From an uncultured Johnsonella sp. (GTDB taxonomy: Bacteria; Bacillota; Clostridia; Lachnospirales; Lachnospiraceae), in contig CAJPUK010000009.1 of assembly GCA_905373785.1 (NCBI GenBank), forward strand, positions 1 through 28,587: a DNA stretch of 28,587 nt, given 5' to 3'. Positions 1 through 6,748 of this stretch are shown piece after piece. Below the pieces are notes generated by a model that was given only the letters and a program-made list of their open reading frames with translations, had not been told where the DNA came from and searched no databases. A program made the translations under genes and the position numbers. Each line of letters starts with the position of its first letter. Position 1 is the first letter of the stretch.

Positions 1-1
1 A

Positions 2-673
2 GTTATAGAAACTCATATTAAAAGTTTAATATCATACTTTTTTTCTGAGAAGTATGGACATAAAAACTATTTAGTTTTTACCAATTTTAATACTTCCCTT
101 AAAGATGCTGAAAGTAAAATTACTATATTAATATCAGATATTCATAGACAAATAACGAACAGATACTCCGATCCTTGCATATCCCACTATTTGAAAACAT
201 ACGGGTACATACCTTTATGGGTATTGACCAATATACTTACACTAGGAACTGTAAGTAAATTTTATAGTTTAATGCAACAGCCTGAAAAACAATCTATTTC
301 TAAAATATTTCGCATTATGGATAATGAATTAGAAAGTAGGTTGGCTTATATCTCATCTATAAGAAATATGTGCGCCCATGGAAATCGAATATACTGCCAT
401 AGAACAACTAAAACACTTATAGATACCAAATATCATAAATCCCTATCTATACGCACTAATCAAGCAAGAGAATTTGTATATGGGAAAAGAGATTTGTTTG
501 CTGTTTTAATAGCGTTAAAAGGCTTATCATCAAATAATGAATATAGTAAATTAATAAAGGAATTATATAGAGCCATAGGTATTTTAAAAAATAAAATAAA
601 TACTATAAGTATAGATAATGTTACACTTGAGATGGGCTTCCCTATTAACTGGAGAGATTTAGCTAACTTGTAA
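2..673 (+). CDS. Abi_2 family (AbiD/AbiF-like) abortive infection protein, 5' end outside window
   Basis: The reading frame is open from the left edge to the TAA at 671-673, so this is the C-terminal ~223 residues of a longer protein. A TTG at 191 could be read as a start, but homologous-looking sequence continues upstream in frame (residues such as HIKSLISYFFSEKYG), so the true start lies outside. Two features fit the Abi_2 family: the segment PLWVLTNILTLGTVSKFY, and the motif RNMCAHGNRIY, which contains an R-x4-H signature of HEPN-type RNases. From family knowledge, AbiD/AbiF proteins stop phage growth by killing or arresting the infected cell, probably by RNA cleavage, and some abiF genes have a neighbouring structured RNA; none is visible here, but the upstream side is missing. 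It runs opposite to all core genes and sits beside an integrase relic and a tRNA, so it is likely cargo of a mobile island. A hairpin terminator follows at 707-737. Confidence 0.8.
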   Translation, partial: VIETHIKSLISYFFSEKYGHKNYLVFTNFNTSLKDAESKITILISDIHRQITNRYSDPCISHYLKTYGYIPLWVLTNILTLGTVSKFYSLMQQPEKQSISKIFRIMDNELESRLAYISSIRNMCAHGNRIYCHRTTKTLIDTKYHKSLSIRTNQAREFVYGKRDLFAVLIALKGLSSNNEYSKLIKELYRAIGILKNKINTISIDNVTLEMGFPINWRDLANL

Positions 674-706
674 TAATATATGTTTTGAGATTAATTACCG
701 GTTTAA

Positions 707-737
707 GCTTAGTCCTTATGTAGGGCTAAGCATTTTT
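707..737 (+). terminator. Intrinsic terminator after the Abi_2 gene
   Basis: A 9-bp stem (GCTTAGTCC at 707-715 with GGGCTAAGC at 723-731), a 7-base loop and then ATTTTT. The single G-U pair exists only in the + strand RNA (it would be an A-C mismatch on the - strand), which supports termination of the + strand gene ending at 673. Confidence 0.75.
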
Positions 738-781
738 ATAAGCTCACTGACATACTTAAGATACAATGCTACTATAAATTT

Positions 782-910
782 ATCAAGACTACCAAGATGA
801 TAGCAAGGCTACTTGGTGATACAGAAAGAATGGTATCAGATGTATACAGCCATATCTTAGAAGAAAAAGAACGGGTAAATGACTCCATCGAAAAGGCTGT
901 ATTACTATAG
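782..910 (+). pseudogene. C-terminal relic of a tyrosine recombinase/integrase
   Basis: Frame 2 from about 782 reads IKTTKM, then IARLLGDTERMVSDVYSHIL, then EEKERVNDSIEKAVLL, ending at the TAG at 908-910. This matches the end of phage and ICE integrases, where the pattern LLGH-x-(6-8)-Y-S/T-H-(V/I)-L-E-E carries the nucleophilic tyrosine. Here the usual GH is GD. Nothing upstream in this frame resembles the rest of a catalytic domain (no R...HxLR box) and the abi terminator hairpin lies immediately before it, so only about 40 codons survive. The remnant points toward the tRNA-Pro gene, as expected for an integrase next to its attachment site. I infer that an element once integrated here and decayed or was replaced. 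Confidence 0.7.
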
Positions 911-926
911 TTTTTACCTTTTTTTC

Positions 927-985
927 TTAGACATTTTTTAGACATCTACTTTAAAATCAGGCATTTTTAGACCTGTTTTAGACAT
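927..985 (+). repeat. Four TTAGACAT-type direct repeats, possible integrase arm sites
   Basis: TTAGACAT occurs at 927-934, 938-945 and 978-985, with a one-base variant TTAGACCT at 967-974. The copies form two pairs, each spaced 11 bp start to start, with 40 bp between pairs; most copies are preceded by a run of T. They lie just after the integrase stop codon and before the tRNA. Direct repeats in this position are typical of arm-type sites bound by the N-terminal domain of tyrosine recombinases. The function is inferred from position and spacing. Confidence 0.5.
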
Positions 986-1033
986 TTACAAACAACTACT
1001 TATTCATACTTGTACTTACTCTTTAACCCATGC

Positions 1034-1077
1034 AAAACGGCTTAAACAGGCACTTTCTCGCCTATTTAAGCCGTTTT
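1034..1077 (-). terminator. Long hairpin at the 3' end of tRNA-Pro
   Basis: 18-base arms at 1034-1051 and 1060-1077 enclose an 8-base loop. The one imperfect pair is G-U if transcribed from the - strand but A-C on the + strand, so the structure suits the tRNA-Pro transcript. On the - strand the stem ends in TTTT. It may also stop + strand transcription coming out of the island. Confidence 0.65.
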
Positions 1078-1083
1078 CTTTTA

Positions 1084-1159
1084 GTCGGAATGACAGGACT
1101 TGAACCTGCGACCCCTTGACCCCCAGTCAAGTACGCTACCAATCTGCGCTACATCCCGA
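1084..1159 (-). tRNA. tRNA-Pro, anticodon GGG
   Basis: On the - strand the acceptor 5' arm TCGGGAT (1159-1153) pairs with ATTCCGA (1091-1085) with one G-U pair. The D arm contains AGCGCAG...GGTAGCG. The anticodon stem CTTGA/TCAAG encloses the loop CTGGGGG, giving anticodon GGG, which reads the proline codons CCC and CCU. The T arm is CAGG-TTCAAGT-CCTG. The discriminator base is C at 1084 and CCA is not encoded (TAA follows), so CCA must be added after transcription. The 3' end faces the accessory region with the integrase relic, marking this tRNA as a probable integration target. A possible own promoter lies at 1180-1188. Confidence 0.95.
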
Positions 1160-1166
1160 TATTTAT

Positions 1167-1211
1167 ATCATCCGTAAACAGTATACCACGTTTTAAGTGT
1201 TTACGGATGAT
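1167..1211 (-). terminator. 14-bp perfect hairpin between rpsA and tRNA-Pro
   Basis: ATCATCCGTAAACA (1167-1180) pairs perfectly with TGTTTACGGATGAT (1198-1211) around a 17-base loop. It begins about 12 bases after the rpsA stop. No clear U tract follows on the - strand, so it may be a weak terminator, an mRNA 3' end stabiliser or a processing site separating rpsA mRNA from the tRNA. Confidence 0.55.
1180..1188 (-). promoter_or_regulatory. Candidate extended -10 promoter for tRNA-Pro
   Basis: The - strand reads TGG-TATACT, an extended -10 element, lying mostly in the loop of the rpsA hairpin. A start about 7 bases downstream would give a 14-base leader before the mature tRNA. I see no good -35 box, so this is tentative. 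Confidence 0.35.
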
Positions 1212-1223
1212 TAAGTTTTAAGT

Positions 1224-2360
1224 TTATTCTTCAGGCTTTACTTCTTCTGTAACTGTTTCTTCACTCGGAGCCTCTTCATTTTTAACTTCCTGCTCCTTTG
1301 CAGCTTCTTCAAGTTTAAGTGCCTTTACACTTAAAGATATCTTCTTATCTTCTTCGTTAAAGTCCACTATCTTGGCCTCAACCTTATCGCCTACCTTGAG
1401 TACATCTGAAGGCTTATCTACATGCTCTACAGCTATCTGTGATACGTGTAAAAGTGCATCTACACCAAGCTCAAGCTCTACGAAAGCTCCGAAGTCGGTC
1501 ATTCTTGCAACTGTACCTGATACCACATTACCTATAGCATACTTTACGCCCGCATCAAGCCATGGATTCTTATCCGGGAACTTAAGACTTAAAGCTATCT
1601 TATCTCCTGATACATCCTTGATAAATGCTTCTACCTTGTCTCCGCTTTTAAATACCTTCTTGGGATTCTCCGTTCTTCCCCAGCTCATCTCTGAAATATG
1701 AAGGAGTCCGTCAGCACCGCCAAGATCTATAAAAGCTCCGAAATCGGTAACATTTTTAACTGTGCCTTCTACAACATCACCAAGTCTGATTCTTGCAAAA
1801 AGCTCCTTTTGAAGTTCCTGTTTCTTAGCGACTAAAAGCTGCTTTCTGTCTCCTATTACTCTTCTTCTCTTAGGATTAAACTCTATAATAACAAATTCTA
1901 TCTCTTCGTCTTTATACTTTTGGAGATTCTTCTCGTATGAGTCGGATACCAGACTTGCAGGTATGAAAACTCTGCTTTCTTCTACAGCAACACTAAGCCC
2001 GCCGTCAAGAACGGCTACAACCTTAGCCTTAAGCACTTCTTTGTTATTAAAGGCTTCCTCAAGTCTTTTATTACTTCTGTCTTGAGCAAGTCTTCTGTAT
2101 GAAAGTGCTACCTGACCCTCACCGTCATTAACTTTAAGAACCTTTGCTTCCATCTCATCACCGACTTTGACTACTGTACGCAAATCTAGGTTTGAATCCT
2201 GACTATACTCATCTCTGGTAATAATACCGTCTGACTTGTATCCTACATTAAGCACTATAGAATCTTCCTTGACATCTATAACCTTACCTGTAACCAGTTC
2301 CCCTGTATGAATAGTTTTCAATGTTCCTTCTAACATTTGTTCAAAACTTAGATCTGACAT
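1224..2360 (-). CDS. rpsA: 30S ribosomal protein S1 (four S1 domains)
   Basis: 378 residues. Four OB-fold S1 domains lie at about residues 20-88, 110-175, 194-261 and 277-347. The last two are the best conserved, with VTDFGAFIDLGGADGLLHIS and MTDFGAFVELELGVDALLHVS-type cores. An acidic tail rich in Glu follows (350-378). This matches the four-domain S1 of low-GC Gram-positives rather than the six-domain enterobacterial form; it binds mRNA on the 30S subunit. I chose the ATG at 2360 because GAGGAGG lies 9 bases upstream; a longer frame begins at 2378 but would put that ribosome binding site inside the coding region. The start lies 20 bases inside the 3' end of ispH in another frame, so the two are translationally close. 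In many related Clostridia IspH and S1 are one fused polypeptide; here they are separate. Confidence 0.93.
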   Translation of the reverse strand: MSDLSFEQMLEGTLKTIHTGELVTGKVIDVKEDSIVLNVGYKSDGIITRDEYSQDSNLDLRTVVKVGDEMEAKVLKVNDGEGQVALSYRRLAQDRSNKRLEEAFNNKEVLKAKVVAVLDGGLSVAVEESRVFIPASLVSDSYEKNLQKYKDEEIEFVIIEFNPKRRRVIGDRKQLLVAKKQELQKELFARIRLGDVVEGTVKNVTDFGAFIDLGGADGLLHISEMSWGRTENPKKVFKSGDKVEAFIKDVSGDKIALSLKFPDKNPWLDAGVKYAIGNVVSGTVARMTDFGAFVELELGVDALLHVSQIAVEHVDKPSDVLKVGDKVEAKIVDFNEEDKKISLSVKALKLEEAAKEQEVKNEEAPSEETVTEEVKPEE

Positions 2361-3195
2361 TATTTTGAACCTCCTCAATTATATGTTTTGGCGTTGATGC
2401 TCCTGCTGTAATACCTATACTTTGTCCCTTTGGCAACTCCTCAGTATCCAAATCTTTTGCTGTCTGTATAAAAATAGTTTTTTTACATGTATCTTTACAT
2501 ATATCAACCAATTTGGTCGTATTTGAACTATTCTTATCTCCTATAACTATCATTGTATCAACTTCAGCCGCAATCTTTCCTGCCTCTGTTTGTCTTTCCT
2601 GTGTTGCACTACAAATTGTATTAAAGCAAGTAATATCATACTCTAAAACCTTAATTTTATCAACAAGTTCTTGAAATTTCTTATGATTATAAGTAGTTTG
2701 TGCTACTATGTATATTTTTGTGTTTTTTTCTATACCTAAAGCTGTGAAATCTTCATAATCTTCTATTACCACAGTAGAGTCATCACCCCAACCTTTTATA
2801 CCTTGAACCTCAGGATGGGCAGGATTTCCCACTATTATTACCTTATTTCCCTTTTCACATTCAGCAGCAACTATCCTATGAATCTTTCTTACATAGGGGC
2901 AGGTGGCATCCACAATCTCAAATCCTGTCTCTTCGCAGCTTTTGTATACTTCTCTTCCTACGCCATGAGACCTTATCACCAGAGTTCCCTGCTCGGCAGT
3001 CTTTAACTCCTCACTGTCTTTTATTACATCCACTCCCTTGGATTTTAAATCCTTTATCACTTCGTCATTATGTATAATGGGTCCGTATGTATATACTTTT
3101 CCCTTATTTCTTTCAACCTCATCATAGACCTTTTGCACAGCTCTTTCCACTCCGAAACAAAAGCCTGCACTTTTGGCTAATTTAACTTCTTTCAT
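2341..3195 (-). CDS. ispH: 4-hydroxy-3-methylbut-2-enyl diphosphate reductase
   Basis: 284 residues, the usual length for the stand-alone enzyme (LytB). It performs the last step of the MEP pathway, reducing HMBPP to IPP and DMAPP with a [4Fe-4S] cluster. The three cluster cysteines are visible at C13 (AGFCFGV), C99 (DATCPYV) and C195 (ICSATQERQ). H42 (IHND), H77 (SHGVG) and E129 (NPAHPEVQG) correspond to the substrate-binding histidines and the proton-donating glutamate, and SSNTTKL is the substrate-binding SxN loop. GAGG sits 7 bases before the ATG. The start overlaps the end of cmk by 14 bases and the end overlaps rpsA by 20 bases. With dxs and ispA at 20-23 kb, it shows that this organism makes isoprenoids through the MEP route. 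Confidence 0.96.
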   Translation of the reverse strand: MKEVKLAKSAGFCFGVERAVQKVYDEVERNKGKVYTYGPIIHNDEVIKDLKSKGVDVIKDSEELKTAEQGTLVIRSHGVGREVYKSCEETGFEIVDATCPYVRKIHRIVAAECEKGNKVIIVGNPAHPEVQGIKGWGDDSTVVIEDYEDFTALGIEKNTKIYIVAQTTYNHKKFQELVDKIKVLEYDITCFNTICSATQERQTEAGKIAAEVDTMIVIGDKNSSNTTKLVDICKDTCKKTIFIQTAKDLDTEELPKGQSIGITAGASTPKHIIEEVQNNVRSKF

Positions 3196-3859
3196 TTAAT
3201 ATCCTCTTCACATAAAAAAGAACTTCTTCAAGCGTCTCATTCAGATCCTTGTCTGATGAATCCACTACATAGGCATCAGGAGACTGCCTTAGAGGCGATA
3301 TTTCTCTGTTCATATCTCTTTCATCTCTTTTGATTATATCCTGTTCTATTTCAGAAATATCTGTATTTATCCCTTTCAGAGTCAATTCTTTATATCTTCT
3401 AAGCGCCCTTGTATGCGGCTTTGCCGTAAGATATATTTTAACATCGGCATTCGGTAAAACTGTGGTAGCTATGTCTCTTCCGTCCATAACCACATTGTAT
3501 TTGGCTGCTATGCTCCTTTGAAGTTTAACAAGCTTTTCTCTAACATTGCCATACACGCTTATCACACTTGCCAAATTACCTATAGTCTCCTGCCTTATAC
3601 AGGCAGACACATCCTTACCGTTCAGATAGATTTTTTGTATACCGTCCTCATGCTTTATGCCTATATCTATGTCGTCTATATATTTTTCAAGCTTCGCTTC
3701 TATATCTTCATCGCCCTTTACTTTGCTTATATACAAAGCCATAGCTCTGTACATTGCTCCGGTGTCTATATACAAAAACCCCAGTTTTTCGCTAAGCAAC
3801 TTTGCTATTGTAGACTTTCCCGAACCTGAAGGACCGTCTATAGCTATACTTTTATACAT
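3182..3859 (-). CDS. cmk: (d)CMP kinase (cytidylate kinase)
   Basis: 225 residues, typical for bacterial Cmk. The N-terminal P-loop GPSGSGKST is at residues 9-17, followed by IDTGAMYRA, the nucleoside-binding region specific to CMP kinases. VVMDGRDIATTVLPNADVKI and a C-terminal basic lid (RDERDMNRE...SPLRQSPDA) complete the family pattern. It phosphorylates CMP and dCMP for pyrimidine salvage and nucleotide supply. The ATG overlaps the end of the upstream flavoprotein gene by 8 bases (ATGTATAA). The possible ribosome site GGAGG is rather far (11 bases), so translation may depend on coupling with the upstream gene. The cmk-ispH-rpsA order is common in Clostridia. Confidence 0.96.
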   Translation of the reverse strand: MYKSIAIDGPSGSGKSTIAKLLSEKLGFLYIDTGAMYRAMALYISKVKGDEDIEAKLEKYIDDIDIGIKHEDGIQKIYLNGKDVSACIRQETIGNLASVISVYGNVREKLVKLQRSIAAKYNVVMDGRDIATTVLPNADVKIYLTAKPHTRALRRYKELTLKGINTDISEIEQDIIKRDERDMNREISPLRQSPDAYVVDSSDKDLNETLEEVLFYVKRILNERS

Positions 3860-5093
3860 ACTCTAAATTCCCTCCTGCCGCATAACCTGTAGACCAAGCC
3901 ACCTGTAGGTTGTAACCTCCGGTCAATGCATCCAGATCAAGTACCTCACCTGCAAAATACAAGGATTTAATAAGCTTTGACTCCATTGTTTTGGGATTTA
4001 TCAAGGACACATCAACTCCGCCTTTGGTTATAATAGCCTCTTCAAATCCTCTTACACCGTTTATAGTATAACTTAAATTCTTAAGCGAATAAAGTAGCTT
4101 AAATCTTTCTTTCTTAGTTATATTGCAAATCTTAATATCTTCTTTCAAATCAGCCTGTCTTAATACTTCCGGAATTAATTTTGCAGGTAGTAAATCCGGC
4201 AATACATTCTTTAGTTGTTTATTTTTTGCATTTTCAAAATCCCTTAAAAGTCTTGCATCCAGTTTTTCATTATCAAGAGCCGGTTTTAGGTCTATTACGA
4301 GCTTAAGTTTTTTATTTTTATCAATTAATTCCACAACAGTATATGAACTTGCGGATATCAATGTCGGACCGCTTACACCGAAATGTGTGAACAGCATTTC
4401 ACCAAAATCCGTATATATATTTTTATCTTCATCATATATGCTTACAGCAACATTTTTAAGTGATAGCCCCTGTAATTGCTTGATTTTTTCCTGTTCCTCC
4501 AAAGTAAACGGTACCAAACTCGGATATAATTTAGTAACTTTATGCCCCGCAGCTTTTGCAAATTTATAACCGTCCCCGGTAGAACCTGTACCCTGATAGG
4601 ATCTTCCTCCTGTGGCTACTATTACGGCATCTGCATATATATTTTTACTTCCAAGTCTAATTCCCTTGCATCTTGACTCCTCTATTATCAAGGACTTTAC
4701 TTCTGTAGACAGTTTAACTTCTACAGACAGTTCTGACAGTATCTTCTCAAATGCTTTGATTACATCTGATGACTTGTCCGACAAAGGGAACACTCTCTCG
4801 CCTCTTTCAACCTTTGTAGGACAGCCGATATTTTCCAGCATTTCAACTATATCTTTATTGTCAAATTGTTTGAATACACTGTATAAGAACTTTGAATTAC
4901 TTACTACATTTTCCATAATTGTCTTTATATCCGAGGCATTGGTTATGTTACAGCGTCCTTTACCTGTAATGTAAAGCTTTCTTCCTATACGGTTGTTTTT
5001 CTCATAAATACTTACTGTGTGTCCGTTAAGTGCAGCGGAAACAGCCGCCATTATACCGGCAGCTCCTGCACCTATAATTATTACCTTACTCAT
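3852..5093 (-). CDS. NAD(P)/FAD-dependent oxidoreductase, HI0933/BaiN-like flavoprotein
   Basis: 413 residues, normal for the family. The N-terminal Rossmann motif GAGAAG (8-13) is followed by IGRKLYITGKGRCNITN, a signature of HI0933-like flavoproteins. VIVATGGRSYQGTGSTGDGY is the second nucleotide-binding region, and the C-terminal YFAGEVLDLDALTGGYNLQV closes the FAD site. Members include BaiN, linked to bile acid dehydroxylation in gut clostridia, but most have no proven substrate, and the position beside cmk is a conserved housekeeping context. I therefore do not assign a specific reaction. It starts 7 bases after lysC ends and overlaps cmk by 8 bases. Confidence 0.9.
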   Translation of the reverse strand: MSKVIIIGAGAAGIMAAVSAALNGHTVSIYEKNNRIGRKLYITGKGRCNITNASDIKTIMENVVSNSKFLYSVFKQFDNKDIVEMLENIGCPTKVERGERVFPLSDKSSDVIKAFEKILSELSVEVKLSTEVKSLIIEESRCKGIRLGSKNIYADAVIVATGGRSYQGTGSTGDGYKFAKAAGHKVTKLYPSLVPFTLEEQEKIKQLQGLSLKNVAVSIYDEDKNIYTDFGEMLFTHFGVSGPTLISASSYTVVELIDKNKKLKLVIDLKPALDNEKLDARLLRDFENAKNKQLKNVLPDLLPAKLIPEVLRQADLKEDIKICNITKKERFKLLYSLKNLSYTINGVRGFEEAIITKGGVDVSLINPKTMESKLIKSLYFAGEVLDLDALTGGYNLQVAWSTGYAAGGNLEYV

Positions 5094-5100
5094 TCTTTAC

Positions 5101-6420
5101 CTATAACTCTACTGTAACAAAAATATCATAGATTGCTTTTATTGCATCTTCAAAATCGCAATCATTGATACCTACTATGACATTATACTCGGATGAGCCC
5201 TGGTCTATCATCTTTACATTTATCCTTGCGTGTGCCAAAGCTGCAAATATCCTGGCTGCCGTACCTCTTTTTGCCCTCATGTCTCTTCCGACCACCGCAA
5301 TTAAGGCAAGTCCGGTCTCTATATCCACAGAATCCGGCTTTACAGCTCTATGTATGCCTGCAACTACATTTTGCTCATTTTTTTCAAACTCATCCTGATG
5401 AACCAAAACAGACATGGTATCTATTCCTGAAGGCATATGCTCTATAGACATATTATTTTTTTCGAATACATCTAAAACTTTTTTACAAAATCCGACTTCC
5501 GAATTCATCATAGTTTTATCGACATTGACCGAGCAAAAGCCCTTCTTACCTGCAATGCCGGTTATAGTGTATTTGGAGCGTTTGCAGGTACTTTCCACTA
5601 TCATGGTTCCCCTGTCCCCGGGTCTGTTGGTATTTTTAATATTTATAGGTATTCCGCCCTTTCTTACAGGGAATATGGCTTCTTCATGTAAAACGCTTGC
5701 TCCCATATATGAAAGCTCTCTCAGCTCTCTGTAAGTGATCGTATCTATTACCTCAGGCTGTCTTATAATTCTAGGGTCGGTTACTAAAAATCCGGATACA
5801 TCCGTCCAGTTTTCATATATATCCGCTCTTGCCGCCCTTGAGACTATAGAGCCGGTAATATCTGAGCCTCCTCTTGAAAATGTTCTGATATTTCCGCTGT
5901 GGTCGGCACCGTAAAATCCTGGAATTACAGCGTGCTCCAGTCCTTCCAAGGTTTTTGACAATACCCTGTCGGTGTACTCCGAGTCAAAAGTGCCGTCTTC
6001 ATTAAAAAATATAACTTTTGCGGCATCTATAAACGGAAAGTCCATATATCTTGACATAATTATACCGTTTAAGTACTCGCCTCTGGAAGCCGCATACTCT
6101 TTTCCGGCTTTTTTTATAAACAGGTCTTCTATAGTATCAAATTCTTCATCCAAACTCAGATCGAGTTCCAAGCCTTTTATAATATCCTTATATCTATTTT
6201 TTATTTTTTCCATTATAGGCTTGTACTCTAAGCCGGCAGCAGCATGCTCATATGCAGAATATAGCAAATCCGTCACCTTATCATCATCATCGTTTCTTTT
6301 ACCCGGAGCCGAAGGGACTACAAAACGTCTGTCATTATCAGCACGTATTATATCCGCAACTTTCTTAAATTGTTCTGCACTTGCAAGAGAACTTCCACCA
6401 AATTTTGCTACTATATTCAT
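5101..6420 (-). CDS. lysC: Aspartate kinase
   Basis: 439 residues. It phosphorylates aspartate, the first step toward lysine, threonine, methionine and diaminopimelate. KFGGSS (6-11) is the ATP/aspartate-binding motif, followed by FVVPSAPGKR and later RTFSRGGSDITGS and the catalytic-core segment NWTDVSGFLVTDPR. Two ACT domains fill the C-terminal third (from roughly residue 305 on, including SVNVDKTMMNSEVGF and ALAHARINVKMIDQGSSE), so feedback control by an amino acid is expected. The start MNIVAKFGGSS fits the family, but the only purine-rich sequence is AAAAGG touching the ATG, with a weaker GAAAGG about 30 bases upstream, so initiation looks unusual. The upstream intergenic region holds two structured repeats. 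Confidence 0.95.
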   Translation of the reverse strand: MNIVAKFGGSSLASAEQFKKVADIIRADNDRRFVVPSAPGKRNDDDDKVTDLLYSAYEHAAAGLEYKPIMEKIKNRYKDIIKGLELDLSLDEEFDTIEDLFIKKAGKEYAASRGEYLNGIIMSRYMDFPFIDAAKVIFFNEDGTFDSEYTDRVLSKTLEGLEHAVIPGFYGADHSGNIRTFSRGGSDITGSIVSRAARADIYENWTDVSGFLVTDPRIIRQPEVIDTITYRELRELSYMGASVLHEEAIFPVRKGGIPINIKNTNRPGDRGTMIVESTCKRSKYTITGIAGKKGFCSVNVDKTMMNSEVGFCKKVLDVFEKNNMSIEHMPSGIDTMSVLVHQDEFEKNEQNVVAGIHRAVKPDSVDIETGLALIAVVGRDMRAKRGTAARIFAALAHARINVKMIDQGSSEYNVIVGINDCDFEDAIKAIYDIFVTVEL

Positions 6421-6434
6421 CCTTTTTATAAAGT

Positions 6435-6443
6435 TTTATAACA
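6435..6443 (-). promoter_or_regulatory. Candidate extended -10 promoter for lysC
   Basis: The - strand reads TGT-TATAAA (an extended -10). It would start transcription only about 8 bases before the lysC ATG at 6420. A weak -35-like TTTTGA lies 16 bases upstream of the -10. No better promoter is evident between the repeats and lysC. Confidence 0.35.
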
Positions 6444-6479
6444 AAAACTATTCCTTTCAAAATTATTTATAAAATTATA

Positions 6480-6671
6480 CTCTGCATAAGCTCTCGCCTG
6501 CTTTGTGCTGCGCTCTCTCGCAGCCGAAACAGGTATTCGGAATACGTGCTTCGCACTTCTTCCAAATAACTCTTACGCTTTTCAACTCTGCATAAGCTTT
6601 TGCCTGCTTCGTGCTTTCGCACTCTCGCAGCCAAAACAGGTATTCGGAATACGTGCTTTCGCACTTCTTCC
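6480..6671 (-). repeat. Two tandem copies of an 84-86 bp structured repeat
   Basis: Copy 1 is 6480-6563 and copy 2 is 6586-6671, 106 bp start to start with a 22-bp spacer, and roughly nine bases in ten match. Each begins CTCTGCATAAG and ends GCACTTCTTCC. Each contains the inverted repeat GTATTC-G-GAATAC (6533-6545 and 6640-6652), and right after it a mini-hairpin GTGC-TTC-GCAC or GTGC-TTTC-GCAC (6546-6556, 6653-6664). Copy 2 is also enclosed by CAGGTAT (6637-6643) and ATACCTG (6674-6680). The sequence is open in more than one - strand frame, giving spurious short ORFs, but these frames share a translated repeat and have no ribosome site. The strand is arbitrary. Confidence 0.8.
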
Positions 6672-6692
6672 TCATACCTGTTGACTTATGTT

Positions 6693-6738
6693 ATGTAAAA
6701 GCAACTATACATACAAGTGTGTATAGTTGCTTTTACAT
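6693..6738 (-). terminator. Hairpin terminator downstream of purL
   Basis: 19 perfectly paired bases at 6693-6711 and 6720-6738 enclose an 8-base loop, starting 11 bases after the purL stop. The distal arm contains GCTTTTACAT, so the U-rich stretch lies within the stem instead of after it. A second palindrome, TGCATAAG-AG-CTTATGCA (6738-6755), overlaps the purL stop codon. Confidence 0.65.
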
Positions 6739-6748
6739 GCATAAGAGC

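Noticed and set aside
2341..2378. Programmed frameshift joining IspH to S1
   Set aside because: No slippery heptamer is evident at the junction, and S1 has its own excellent ribosome site and ATG.
3852..5093. Bile acid 7-dehydroxylation gene baiN as a specific function
   Set aside because: The family is broad and the context is housekeeping with no other bai genes, so only family membership is claimed.
5414..6472. Long open frames on the + strand opposite lysC, addA, purL and others
   Set aside because: They mirror strongly conserved - strand proteins, lack ribosome sites and give no recognisable families.
6480..6671. CRISPR array
   Set aside because: Only two long units with a single 22-bp spacer, and no cas genes nearby.
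6467..6675. Two overlapping short open frames on the - strand (65-66 codons)
   Set aside because: They lie wholly in the tandem repeat, translate the repeat in two frames, and have no ribosome site; they are by-products of the repeat.
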